From assembly GCF_000296215.2 (NCBI RefSeq), contig NZ_CP013949.1, forward strand, positions 7,309,501 to 7,373,500: a DNA stretch of 64,000 nt. Direction: 5' to 3'. The stretch is from Bradyrhizobium sp. CCGE-LA001. Lineage in GTDB: Bacteria; Pseudomonadota; Alphaproteobacteria; Rhizobiales; Xanthobacteraceae. How positions within the stretch are numbered: position 1 is the first letter of the stretch; each line of letters starts with the position of its first letter. The position numbers and the translations under genes were made by a program. A model generated the notes under the pieces. It worked only from the letters and a program-made list of their open reading frames with translations, did not search any database and was not told where the DNA came from. This document shows positions 20,301-31,100 of this stretch, in pieces.

Positions 20301-21838
20301 CCGTCGGCAACATGGTCCGCCAGCGTCACGTCGCGGGCCCCGGCAGTTGGACACGCAGCTTCAACGTCGAGGTGGTCAACAACCGCCTGCGCAGCGTCAC
20401 GATCGGCAACACCGAGCTGGAAACCCTCGACTGCGACGCCCACGGCAACGTCGTTCGCATGGCTCATCTCACCGATCTACGATGGGACTACCGCGACCGC
20501 CTCGTCCTGACCCGGGGCGGCGGCGACGACAGCCGCTTTGCCTATGACGCCGCCGGCGAGCGCGTGGCCAAATCGGAGCCGCGCGGGACGCGGTATTATC
20601 TTGGTCAGTTCGAATTCTTCTCGGCCGGCTCGGCGAAAAATTCCTCGGTGATCCGCGACGGCAACGGGATTCTGGCGATCGTCGACCATGCCGGCGGCGC
20701 CAACGCGCAGGTGCGGTTGCAGATCCCGGACCATCTCGGCTCGCGTTGCATCGAGGTCGACCAAGCCAGCGGCGAACTCCTCGCGCGAGAAGAATACTAT
20801 CCCTATGGCGGCACCAGTTATCAGGCCCCGACATCGGGCGCAGCCGCGCGCCGCTATCGCTTCACGGCAAAGGAGCGCGATGAGTCGACCGGGTTGAGCT
20901 ATCACGGCGCACGCTACTACGCGCCGTGGCTTGGGCGATGGATATCGGCGGATCCGGCTGGCGTGGTGGATGGGCCTAACCGTTATTGCTACGTGGGCAG
21001 CAATCCTGTTTCCCACATGGATCCTACTGGTCTATTCGAAAGCAAACCTGATTCAGCACGCAATCGCCAGGAACAGCCCCGGCAAGTTCAGGGAAGCTTG
21101 AACACCAAGAGTTCGGACCGAGGTTTCTCGCTGCCTCGAGTGGAAGAGCCCGGCTTCAAAGAATCACTCATCCCTATTTGGGGATCAGGGAAGGAGTCTT
21201 ATCATCATTTCCAGGAAGGGAATTATTGGAGGGGTACGCTTTGGGGTGCGCTGGCCGTCTCGGATGTCTTTCTGGTCAAGTCACTTGCCACGGGTGCAGG
21301 CAAGATTCTGTGGCGCGGAGGCATGAAGCTGTTAGGCCGCGAAGCGGCGCAGCTCTCCTTGCATAGCTCGCCTCAACTTGCGGAAGCGGCGGTACCCAAA
21401 CTTGTCAAAGAGGCAACTCACGTATCGAGCCCATGGGCCGGGCCTGGCGTGAGTATCTTTCGCGAAGGAGATTGGTTTATCAAGAGTATTAATCCAACTG
21501 CCGGCTTCTTTCGGAAACAATGGGGCCTGCTCTCGATCGAGAGCCAAGCCAAGGCCCTGGCAAAACTCGGAGACATTGGAGTTGATTTTACCTTGCGCGA
21601 AGGAACGCTGTGGACTCGAAGTGCCGGCGAGCAAATGACCAAGTTGAATAGCCTATTCCTTCAACGATACGCGCAGGGATCGTTACGGTTGCGGACCCTA
21701 TTCAACGATATCAGGCCTCGAAATGTGGGCCAGGCTGGGTTGATATTTGATGCCGCAATTGATGACGTGACGAAATCGCTGGCGTATGGCGAGGCTTATC
21801 TCAGTAAAGCGTATGCTGAATGGCGGCAGCACCACTAG
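14381..21838 (+). CDS. Fused TcB-TcC toxin-complex protein with C-terminal effector tail
   Basis: About 2,485 residues. Domains in order: an SpvB/TcaC N-terminal domain (LPKGGGAVRSIDEKASVDVY, then SGNGPFGIGWNV; residues about 40-290), FG-GAP/VCBS repeats (DLDGDGLSDLV, DMSGDGLTDLV, DVDGSGSTDLA; about 505-715), TcB middle domains (NNRGGETHFRYT onward; about 725-1040), RHS/YD repeats (about 1620-2175), and the RHS core motif ending DPAGVVDGPNRYCYVGSNP...DPTGL (about 2185-2218). The last 270 residues are an unrelated tail. Separate TcB and TcC proteins are about 1,470 and 960 residues, so this is a BC fusion. In characterised TcC the protein cleaves itself just after the DPxGL motif and frees the effector inside the cocoon. 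ATG 14381 is preferred to 14345 because the leading 12 residues look non-coding. TcA follows on the same strand. Confidence 0.9.
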   Translation: MSNAFPPHPVASGARQASGSTPLSAEAATQSQSFAANLPKGGGAVRSIDEKASVDVYRGTARLSVPLGIDAVRGGVVPELSLNYESGSGNGPFGIGWNVAAPAISRRTDKGIPRYEDEIGSDRFMAAGSDELVRLVDGAGEAVLRYHSLDGELISSPPASEYYEVRPYIPRVDNIRSRIEWWRRIVPGENGRRSCPHSFWRIISRSNVTSLYGFSAASQLRAPGVADDTPKIFQWQLERSFDDRGNAVLYGYAADDDGHVSPLVASPCYLVSVKYGNATPYDRHGWLTAAFPAVSQHSAWLFELKFDYGHAIGDPSKSIADILALVERPVDKDRCVLPAAGRFRQDSFTSYRSGFAIRTRRLCRRILSYHRLSDAYEGLTRSLELTYEENPYLSKLAAVTQVAWDGVTGKAFPPLQFAYAGVPDLAKARVERLAPDALPTLRAALDRPHYSWIDLDAEGAPGALFRSPDGAWLYARNSGGGRFSAPQPVGYQAPLSGAMTSRSSGSVALLDLGGDGQLEAVEFGRPAAGFRERTADYKWDQFVPFAHSPALDPDDPNVRLFDLDGDGLSDLVSSEQGAYVWQRSLGENGFAPPERLSWTSEEKNGPRLLFADRNNMVYLADMSGDGLTDLVRIRNGEICYWPNLGAGRFGARIPLTIRDADGNETGEHVIFDRSELFSASRIRLVDVDGSGSTDLAYLGADGLRCWRNQSGNGFSRPVTIPFPPIDDPGAVSVVDLLANGTSCLVFAPGSPDPSAPLRYLHFVGGQSPDPAVSPDTRGSQKPHLLVRYTNNRGGETHFRYTTSAQFCIEDRDNSRPWITKLGFPVQVIERVEHHDLVTGKILTNSYRYRHGHYDGQEREFCGFAHVEQRDAVRYEATADRAPSPKFGANAAFELPPTVTRTWFHTGATLKDETLNERLAMEYFAADPEALLLPDTAVPELNEAETRDAILALRGSVLRQELYSGEEDGGVLPGAWPYTVSEHSYSVRRCQPTAGNRHAVFQVNPAQQIDYSYEQRPDDPRVQHLFTLETDEWGNVLQSAHAAYGRRTAGLVRDLAFLNDEARKIQSRTSLTYSRKRYTNGVADPLANPLDHQAALPAESIDWEITGVPPTGPKGFYRPVDATALDTTVAIVDLPYQSVKHGTATRRRIKHNRLHYWNAAQDKALPLGGLALPALAHQSFKLASTPQMIQRLADEAREPVDADRLLGAGYQRRRDVVSSSLFPAAAWPDDADSESWWAPSPFQQYDPKAFFVPVTHFDAFYKKTIQEFGIGVLMPERIVDPAGNETRIRNDYRLLRPRQITDPNGSVAEVRFDLRGMVAATALRGNQHRPTGDTLGGISVNLAAADIAKFFGTPVALAQPGSGAPSSIGSATSRFVHDMFAACDLQRSIAVTAGQTVSRVQPVWAATVARQFHISQDKGATIEIVFAYSNGFGEVAQTKQLTNAGPLDPVHDPANTSVTRWIGSGWQIHDNKNQIVREYEAFFTATHGFEPGRLEGASHTTFYDALQRVRTKLAPHRTFLDSGAVAPTAPVGHSYEKQTHHPWGEETWDANDTVLLNPLHDADVHGFFRKLPAGEVLPTWYQQRVDLDLNQESWPDDEARQRHERECALQTAVHAATPSRTFLDPLGRQFLSVVHHRRDSEARNEFICTRSEYDVEGNLRAVIDTMERAVMRWDYSMIGLPWRSHSMDSGCRILLTAVDGKTVVEWDAMQRRIVHEYDSLRRLLRVTVREAGSERTRESYAYGESVADGAANYLRGRLYRQDDEGGSSTIASYDWHGSPTRTERTTVLPGQPARTETRQDEFDAQSRPVESVSDGSRIARKYSVSGQLIEVTSSPGGAVVTGITYRASGQRLSLRHGGAGPGLQYVFDPLTGRLHSQRAGDFQNIRHIFDPVGNITHIFDRSIEVVFNAGQRVDPLRTFNYDSLYRLVTARGREHCSRTSGTWNEQPKGFPYDLCAHAHDQHAFRNYRETYQYDPVGNMVRQRHVAGPGSWTRSFNVEVVNNRLRSVTIGNTELETLDCDAHGNVVRMAHLTDLRWDYRDRLVLTRGGGDDSRFAYDAAGERVAKSEPRGTRYYLGQFEFFSAGSAKNSSVIRDGNGILAIVDHAGGANAQVRLQIPDHLGSRCIEVDQASGELLAREEYYPYGGTSYQAPTSGAAARRYRFTAKERDESTGLSYHGARYYAPWLGRWISADPAGVVDGPNRYCYVGSNPVSHMDPTGLFESKPDSARNRQEQPRQVQGSLNTKSSDRGFSLPRVEEPGFKESLIPIWGSGKESYHHFQEGNYWRGTLWGALAVSDVFLVKSLATGAGKILWRGGMKLLGREAAQLSLHSSPQLAEAAVPKLVKEATHVSSPWAGPGVSIFREGDWFIKSINPTAGFFRKQWGLLSIESQAKALAKLGDIGVDFTLREGTLWTRSAGEQMTKLNSLFLQRYAQGSLRLRTLFNDIRPRNVGQAGLIFDAAIDDVTKSLAYGEAYLSKAYAEWRQHH

Positions 21839-22191
21839 TCGCTCGCGATTATTGTTTCTTTTGAACCAGCGGCGCGTACCGGAGCCGCTAGCACTCGGCA
21901 CAAGTCTTCAAGAGTTGATGATCAGAAAAAGCGCCCAAGAGTGTCATGGGCAGCTTGGCTGGCTCAAGCCCCTTTTTGCGCACCGATCCTCTTTTGGAGC
22001 GCGTCCCGGCAAAGGGGCATTGAACTCAAACCAGGCCGGTCGTGCAAAAAACATCTGCGTCAACTTGACATAGCCGCTTGACGCGCGGTCGAATAGTCTG
22101 GCCTAATTCAACCATACACCGCATTTTCCGCGGGTTTCAACCGAGTGGGGGCTCGGTCCTTATTGTTGCCCCCTGCGTGCCGGGGCTTTTT
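21839..22191. other. Intergenic region between TcBC and TcA
   Basis: About 350 bases with no credible gene, and so no candidate immunity gene directly behind the effector tail. This fits a toxin aimed at eukaryotic cells rather than at sister bacteria. TTGACA occurs at 22065-22070, but no good -10 element lies at the right distance, so I do not call a promoter. The last 45 bases hold the hairpin pair described separately. Confidence 0.5.
22147..22191 (+). promoter_or_regulatory. Attenuator-like overlapping hairpins before TcA
   Basis: Bases 22168-22172 (GCCCC) pair with 22182-22186 (GGGGC), followed at once by five T, the shape of an intrinsic terminator ending one base before the ATG at 22192. 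The same C-rich arm (22168-22173) can instead pair with GGGGGC at 22147-22152, a six-pair stem that would exclude the terminator. Two mutually exclusive stems, one ending in a U-tract, are what transcription attenuators look like. The stems are short, and no leader peptide or ligand-binding fold is evident, so chance or a role in translation remain possible. Confidence 0.35.
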
Positions 22192-25100
22192 ATGTCCTCT
22201 CTGCAATTTTTTATCTATCTGCTCGATCAGACGCAGCAAACCGGCAAGGACGAACTCGGCCCCGTCAGCGTCGAGTTCTACGAGCGGAAAATTGACGGCA
22301 GCGACGAGCAACTGCTGGTGCTCGTGAACGGAGCTTACGTCCCAAGCCTGCCGGTACCCGGCGCGACCCAGCTCTTCACCGGTGAAGACCCGCTCACGGA
22401 CATGAGCGGAACCAATAACACTCCGGGTGTCCTGGATGCACAGTGGAAGCCATGGGCCGAGGTCTGGACCGAGTACAAGCCCTACGTCGGACTACCAGCC
22501 AACCAGCACACCCGCGTACGCAAACGTGTCGAGGTTCAGCGGTCGATTCCGCTGCAGGGCAACTTCGATTTTCAGATCGTCGTAAAGCGAGACGTCAAGG
22601 GCACCGTCCGGGAAATTGGGCGCTCCGAGCTGTTTCGGAACTGCCGGGACGATCTTACCGACCTCAGCCCAATGGACGAAGAAAGCCTTATCTGGATAGG
22701 CGTCCCCAGCGCCGGGCAAGAACGCCTGCCCGGTGCCGCAAGCGCCTCCACCGACGTCCAGTACGAACGCGTTCGCGGCGAGACCGCCAACGTGCTGAAG
22801 GACGAAGGCGTTACGCTGACGGCCCTTTCCTACACTGCCATCGCGGAAATCGCGGCACAATCGGTTAGCGGCCTCGATGTAATCGGCATGCCGCCGCCGA
22901 CGCCCGCCAAGAAGCTTTACGATCCGGATTCGGACAGCATGCCGGCCCTGAAGACGCATGGCATTCGCCTTGCGCTCGAGGCGGAGGTCCAGCAGCGCAA
23001 AATTGGATCCGAGCAGGCGGCGCGGGATCGCGCGGCGCTGGTTGCAGCGCTCTCCACGGGATTTACCTGCCAGCAATGGACCGCCGACCCCGCGACGGCC
23101 GGCCGCTTCTCCTGGTTGGTCCCTGTCGATCCCGCTATTTGGAATCCGGCATATTCGAACACCACCGTCCGCGTCGATGTGACCAACATCGATCCGCTGA
23201 CGCTGCGGGTACCGGCAGCGTACTTCTACGCGGTATCGAAGGATCTCGACGCCGGCACTCTGGCACTCGAGCGCTATAATCTGGCTGCCGGCAACACCGA
23301 AGTCAGCCTCCGCGCCAAATTCCGGCAGGCGCAGACCAGAAGAGTGATCGGACAGACCCATTCTCCGATCACGGACGCGGCAAACATCGATCCCGCATCC
23401 CCCAGCCTCAGCGATCGCCTGGCTGCCCGTCGATTGCAGGGCCTTGCGCCGCTGGATCTCGACGGCCGGCCGCAACCCAGCACCCATAGCGACGCAGTCA
23501 AGCTCTCCTACGCCAATTGCAAGGCTCTGTTCGATGACTGGCTTGGCACCGACAGGCCCGACGATGAATATTGGAAGAACATTGCAGGGTCCGCGCAGAC
23601 AACGCATTTCCAGCTGATTCGTCAGGTCGTGTGTGCCGGCGTCGCCAAGCCCGTCCCGGTTGGCGGGGTAGCTGGCCCGAGCTTCGCGGAGTATCTCGAA
23701 ACCGATCCGGTTTTTGCGGCCGTTACCACCGTCGACGGCCTGAAAGCCGAGAACGAGGGAGCCTGGGCGGAGGCATTCAAGCAATACTGGGCGGGAGATA
23801 TCGACGAACTGGCTGCCCGCCAGCAATGGCAAACTCTGCTGCTGCGCTTGCGCCGCTACCTCGCCACGCCGCCGGGGCCGGCCGCGGCCTTTGCGCCGCC
23901 CGGGGCGTCCAAGTTCAGCGCCCGGCCGGCCAGCGTCGCCGGGTTGAAAGACTTTTTCGACGCCAACCCGACCTTCCGCTTCGATCCTATGCCCGGCGAT
24001 CGGCCAACCACCGCCGCGAGCATCAAGGCTTTGCCAATCACGGACGAGTCGGTCAAACGGCAACTGCTCGTCCTGTATTTTCTCGACCGCGCTGCCGGTC
24101 CCGGAGACGACCGCCTTCTGAAGATGGAAGCCCTCTATTTCCGCGGCTTCACCGATCCGTGGCCAGTCGCGCGTCTGTCGGAAGATCAATTCAAGGCGGC
24201 ATTGCTGGGCACCCTCGCCTATGCCGACGCGCTCGGCATTCATGGACGTGCCGTCACACTCACCAACGAGTTTCCGGAACCGCCGGACGATCGCGACAAC
24301 ACTAGCCCGGTCGAGTCGGTGTTTCGGCCGGTCAATCATGACGGCCTGCTCACCGATTGCATGCCCGCCGAGCATCTGTCGCCGTTCGGGCCGGCTGGCT
24401 ATGCGCGCGCCTTGCTGGACAAGAAGCGCGATCCAACGGTTGCCTCGCTCGGCGCCGAAATTGCCGGCAGGCGCGGCGACCTCGGCGCGCTCGATGTCAC
24501 GGCTGCCAACACATTCACGCCCGTTCCCGCCGTCGACGTGGTCAACGAGGCGCTTGAAAGCCTTGTCGGTCTCGCTGAAGCGGATATCGACGCACACCCC
24601 AACGGCGAGCTGCCAGCGGTCGCTGCGCCCGCGATCTTCCAGACCTCAATAGGCGTGACGGCTGACGAACTCACCGCCGTCCCCGAACATTCCACGCCGT
24701 CGGCGCCTGCAGATGCCGCAGCCCTTACGCGGCAAAAGGCTGCATACGACCGGCTGCGTGAAGATTTTTCGTCGTTCACGCGCCCGTATCATCAGCCGCT
24801 CGATATAACCCGCAGCTACCTCGAACACATGGGGTCGCGCCGCTACGACACGATGCGGACGTTTCGCAAGGACATCCACGAATTCGTCAAGCAGCCGCAG
24901 GACATGGCCAACGCGAAGGCGTTCGCGCCCTACTTGCCCCCCGAGTTCGACACGCAGACTCATCTGCGTCGCTACCCGGTGCGCATCGATACGGCCCGCG
25001 AATATCTCAAGCTGAGCGTGGAAGAGCACCGCGAAGTCTTCACCGAAACGCTGAACAATTCCCGGCAGAAGCTCTGGCAATTCTGGGGCTATGAGTCGGC

Positions 25101-28100
25101 CCCCGGGACCGGCCACAACGACACGCCGAAATGGGCCGACTGGCTGGATACGCATCGGGTCGTGATGCGGCCCGATGCGAATGCCCGGCCGGCCGGAGTC
25201 CGGCGCCTGTCGGAATTCCTGCTGCGCAGCGCCTTGAGCTACCGCGAGTTTCGCGATCTGGTAGCTTGCGGCTTTGTCCCGATCATGGTGGCGCGGGGGC
25301 TGCCCGAGGAGGAGCCCTGCGATATCGGCGAGTATGAGATCGACTTTGCGCCGCTCAACGCCGACGTCGCCCTCGAACGGCTGGCGGTTTTCCTGCGGCT
25401 CTGGCGCCTGCTGCGAAAAATCCCGCACACCGACTATTCCTTCGAAGGCATCCTCCAGCGCCTGCGCAGGGCGCGCGAACAGATGCGGAATTGGGACGGC
25501 GCCCGGGCGTCGATCGCCGCCATCGAAGCCGCCGTGCGTGCCTTCATCGCCGCTTTCGAGAAAGCGGGAACAACGCCGGTCGATCCGGCGAACCAGCACG
25601 CGGCCAGCGATGCCGTAAGGGTGGCGTTTGCAGCGTTGCCGAACCAGTACGTTCAACTCGCCGCAGCGGATGCTGCGATCGACGCCCTGAAAACGAGACT
25701 CGAACGCCTGGAAAGCTCAGCCAACGCACAGGTCACTGACGACATCAGGACCCATGCCGGACGCATCAAGGCGAGCCTTACGGCGTCGGAAGTCGCGCGG
25801 AAAAGCATCGAAAACATCGAGACTCAGGCCGAAGGGCTTGCAGTTGCCATCGCCAGCGGTGAAGTTCGAACTGCGCTGAAGCAACGGGTGCGCGAACTGC
25901 GTGTCAGCCTCGCCGACGGGTCTGACGCCTTGGACTCCCTTGCTGATCTCCCCGCCGCCCTGACAATGCTCGACGGCCTGTTGCCTGCAGCCAGCGCCGC
26001 ACCCGTCATCAGAAACGCCAAGGCGCAGATTGCTGCCGTTCTGCCCGGCATGGCGACTGTCCCGAATGTGAAGGCCGCTGCCACCGCCGCCGGTCAGGAC
26101 ATGGACAACGCCGTCGCGGTGTGGTGGCCGTCAACGATCGAGATCGACAACGCCTTCATTCAGGGAAAACTCGACGCGCTGACAACCGCATTGAAAGCGC
26201 AACTCGGACGGCTGGGCCTGCTTCCTGCCGCGTCAAATCGCGTAAAGGCATTTGCAAAGGAGTTGGGCCGGCTGCCGCTGGACCAACTCAAGACCCAGGC
26301 AACGGTCGATAAATGCGAGGAATTGCTGACCGCCCTCAATGAAGACCGGCTGCAGGACGAAATCCGCGATACCGTCACTCCTGTCAGCGTGAAGATCGAT
26401 TCCCTTCCGGCAACGTTCCCTGGCGCTGCCGCAGCCCGCGAGCGCCTTCGTGACCTGATCGACCTCATCAATGGCGAACCGCGCGACGGGTCATTCGCCG
26501 GACCGCTTGGCGAGATCGAGGATTTGCTCGGCTGGTGGGAAAAGCTCGCCGCCACAGATCAGTCTTTTCTGGCGCTGAAGCAGACCTGCGACGTGCTGGG
26601 CCTTTACAACGGCGCCAACATCAACGCCGATTTCATCAGGCAGCTTGCCGCCATGCAGATGCTGCGCGACGACTATGCGCTGTGTCTGATCGACGTGCTG
26701 CCGCTCTGGCTGCCGGCGGCGGGCGGTGCCGACACTCCCGTTACCGAACAGGCGAAGAAGGACCTCGCCGCGGTCATTCAGGAGCGGGCGAACTGCTACC
26801 GCAAGGAACCAAAGAAACGTATCCTGCACGCCGAGGAATTCGGCGAAATCGCCGACCTGACCAGCCTTCGTTCGGATGCCGGCAACGACAACTACCCGGC
26901 ATTCCTGCAACCCACGCATACCCTGCGGTTCGTCGAAGTCTGCTTCAAGATCGCGCATTCCGACTTCAGCGTCGGTGAGCTTTCCTTCCTCTATCTCAAC
27001 CGTCACCTGACGACATTCGAGGACGATCCGTTCCGCGTCGAGACCGTCGAGAACAACATCAGGGAAAACCCGTTTGCCGACAAGTTTTCCGACTGCACCG
27101 ATGCATCGATGCTGCGCCTGCAGCGGCTGCTCCGCGGCGCGGCGTACGGGTCGATGATATCGGATCGGCCCGACGCTAGCGATGGCCACAAGCCGACATG
27201 GGACCAGAACGGCGGCGAAAAAAGCAAACTGAAAGGCAAATTTGCGCTTAGCGACGACGACTTCAAACGTCTCGATCGCGTGTTCGCAGCTGATCGCCAG
27301 CCCGACGGTCTCTGGTCGCCCACGCCAAACAATGACGACCTGAACAAGCTGTGGCTCAGGCTTGCGGACGAACTGAAAAAGCTCGGCTATTCCGATCTCG
27401 ACGCGTTGAAGAGCTTGTTGACCGAAGACAAGCCGAAATTCACGACCGGCCTGCTTGAGGCCGATGTCACGCGGTACACACAAAAAAATCCCGCGCAACC
27501 GAAGAAATACGACTTCTCTGCGATATTCGCCTTCGACCCTGCGACCAACAAGCTTTCGTGTACGGGCTTGCTGGATCCCGTCGATATCCTGACCGAAGCC
27601 ACGCGTCTCAGGAAAACCGATACGACAGATACGACCCCCTTTCCACCTTGCAAGCCGGGCGAAGTGACGGCTATCCGCGACCTGTTCGAACAGCCGCGGC
27701 GCACGCTGGCCAAATTCTCCCTGATACTCCCCGACCAGCGCGAGGCCGCACGCCGCCTGCTCCGTCCCAAGAAGGCGGCCGACCGCATGAAGGTGTTCGT
27801 GCGCTATTTCTTCATCTTCTTTCGTCAGCAGCTCGTCGTCGCCGACCACCTTGCAGCCCATGTCTTACAGCGTGAACCCGTCAAGAATCCCGACGTCGAA
27901 CTCGACAATCTGTCCACGACGGCGCGTTATTTACTGCTGCATCACATCGAGGCGGACGAAAACTGGAAGGACAATAGCGGCGCCTTCCAGTACCCGGCTA
28001 ATCCAAACGCCAAGGCGATCGCCGGCATCCTCGGCCTGCGCGGCACCGGCATCTGGACGACGTTCTCGTCGTTCAAACCACCCGGCCCCTACACCGATGT

Positions 28101-31100
28101 TTTCAATCAGCGCTTCGACAGGTACGTGGCGCAGGTGCCCGGAGCCCCGGGCTTGCCCAATCCAAATTACGGGCAGTTGCAGACACCCCCAGCATTCCCG
28201 GTATTTCCGCCGTTCGCAAATCTGCCTCTAACCACCGCGCTGATGCGCGAGATTTCCGGCTCGCTGAACTATCTTGATCATGCGAACGACAAGTACGGGG
28301 ATAACGTCGGACCGAACAGTAACGACTGGCTCTACAATGTTCCGAAGCCGCTGCGTGTACCGGAACCGGTTGACCACCTCTTCTTGCACCCGATACCGCC
28401 AACGCAGCAGCAAGTTGAGCTGAGAAGCGGCTATCAGCTGCGCTCCGATCCGGCCGACAAGGCACGCTATGGCGGCGCGGTTCCGTACTATATCGAGTGG
28501 AATGGCCGACTGCAGGTCACGATCAAAGGTGAGCACCGATTTGTCACCTCCTTCAAGCTCCCCGACGGAGAAGAAGGACCTCTCGGCACCACCACCATTC
28601 CCAATCTGACCGACGACGGCATGCGCATCGAAATCGCGGGTGCGACGAAGGAGATCGTGCCGCTGCATGCGCCCGGCGGCGCTTCCGATTCGCTGGCCCT
28701 ATTCGGCAACGACGCGGACGGCGCGTTCCACACCGCCCCGGTCTTCACAAATCTCGAGCCGCGCCACTATGATGTCAAATTGACATTCGTCGACTACTCG
28801 GTCGATCCCTCCATCTATGAGATCAGCAAGGGTCCGAGCGGCATCAAGGACAGGCATGTCGCATGGGTCGGCGTTTTCGTGAATTCGCCGGAGGCCTCGT
28901 CTCTGCATGGTTTGAGCGACATCGCGGTGACGCGAAGCTTTCCAAAGAATCCTCCGGGAGGCGGCGACACAACTTCTACAGAATTCTTCGAAGTGCTGGC
29001 CCAGTCGCTGTTCATCGAAGTCAAGGAAGCACGAGACTTTCCAGGATACGCTGGTGCCGCACCGCCGCTGCCGTTCTTCTATCCCGAGCCATACTATTTC
29101 AGCTCGATCCGCGACATCCGTCGCAGCTACCAGCGTGCTTTCAAGGCCGTGCTGTTCTGCCACCGCTTCCGGCTGGTGGAGAAGGAGGTTGCGTTCCTTC
29201 TGAGCAAGGGCACCGACTTTCGGGGTATCGCGCACACGTGGGCGACCACGACGGGGAATTGGGAGTCGCGAAAGCTCAATTTCGACTTCAACCAGTGGAG
29301 CGTCGGCGACGCCTTCCGGCACCGCCCCGACGGCGAGGATGTGCGCCAGTATCCGGAAGCGCACATGCCGGACCGCGTCTGGCCGCTGTTCGACCAATGG
29401 GAGCGCTTTCACGACTATGTGCAACTTCGCTCGGACGTTTCCGCCGCCGCCACGCCGCTGTGGCAACTGTTCAGCGACGCGGCCAATCCGGCAACTCCGC
29501 CGACCGCGCAACGGCTGGTGTGCGACCATCTCGGCCTGAAGGCGAGCGTGGCGCCCGACGCCCTGCTCTATACGATCGACGCCAGCCCCGACTATCCGGA
29601 GTTGGCGAAGACCGCGCTCAAGACCGAGGAGTGGCCGATCCGCGTCTGGCAGGCGGCGCAGTGGCAATACGCCCGGCAGCGACGGTTCGCAGCGGCGCGC
29701 GGCGTTGCGCCGGCGAACTGTCGGGAATGGGCGAGGTTCGAGCCGAACGTGCCGTCGCTGCGCGAGTACATCACCGAAGCCTATCTGGAAAACGGCCCGG
29801 TCCGCCGATATGCCAACCTCGCGCAACTGAACGGGCCGTTGCGCGAAAGGGCACGCCTCGCGCTGGTCGGATATCTCACTTCGCTCGATCGCTGCACGAT
29901 GCCGCAAATGAACGGCGGACCTCCGTTCGCTTGCTCCGCGCGCGATCTCTCCGAGCGGCTGCTGCTGGACGTTGAAACGGGAACATGCGCGGCAACGCCT
30001 CGCTTTGAAGAAGCGTGTGCTGCGTTGCGAACCTACGTCCAGCGGCTGCGGCTGGGGCTTGAGGAAGTCTCTACCGACGATATCAGCCGCGACTTCCTTG
30101 AAGACTGGGACCTGCGCCTTGCGGAATATCGCAGGTGGGAGGCGTGGCAGTATCGAAGTGTCTACCCCGAGAATTATCGCGAGGCTTATCTGATCAATGC
30201 GGCCTCGCACACCGAAAGCTTCGCATTTCTTGAGCGTCATCTTCAGCAGGAAAGCCTGACGGCCGATCAGGACTGGGACGATCTCGCCCCACCGCTGATG
30301 CCGGCGATTCCCGGGCTGGTCCGCTGGATCGACAGGTTGCCATCGCTGTCCGAGGCACTTCCGACGAAACCGGATGGTTATGAGAATCTGACAAGACGAG
30401 ACCGCGCGCTGAGCCGGACCGCGTTGAGCCCTGCCGAGGTCACGAACAAGGTGGATGGGCGCGAGACCAACTCGATGCGGATGTTCCGCGATGCGCCGCT
30501 TGAGCTGGACGGCAGGTTCGTCCGCCTGCAATGCAGCACGACCGACAGAGAGGACGATTTCTACTTCTGGCTGGTCGATGGTGCAGCTTACGACAAGCCG
30601 ACGCAGGATGCCGGCCAGGATTGGGAGCATCCTTACAACCACGACGATTATGTGACCGGCATTCCCGCCAGCCTGCTTGGCTGGGACACGAGAAAGAAGG
30701 TGCGGCTTGCGTGGTGCAGGATACGCGACGGCATCGCAGACGATGTCCGCGTTTCGGATTACGGCGTCCCGCTTGCCGCGAGCGACAGCAACTTGAAGTT
30801 CGACAAACGCGATGTCGACCTTCTGGTGTTCCAAGTCGACGGCGCGGCGAAAATCGACCAGCGTTTTGTCTATGACCCGGACGAGAATATTGCACGGGTA
30901 CTGGTGCAGACGACCTGGAACGCCGGCACCGCGCCGCCCGCCGGCGGACTGTCCTCGTTTCCGCATTTCATGGCGGCGGCGCCCGGCGCCGCAGCGAGCC
31001 CGGCGACATTCCACGCGCCGGCCCTACTTGTGCAGAAGCATCTGCGTCTGCACGACCGCGGCGACGCGGCACGTGAGTGGCTTGAGTTCCTGCACAAGCC

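Noticed and set aside
21045..21838. SpvB-type ADP-ribosyltransferase as the effector tail
   Set aside because: The SpvB match is to its N-terminal scaffold only; the tail lacks the R-S-ExE pattern of ADP-ribosyltransferases.
22065..22093. Sigma70 promoter with TTGACA at 22065-22070
   Set aside because: No acceptable -10 hexamer at 16-19 bases; left uncalled.
22078..22191. 38-residue N-terminal extension of TcA from TTG 22078
   Set aside because: The translated residues look random and cross the GC-rich hairpins; ATG 22192 begins sequence with protein-like character.
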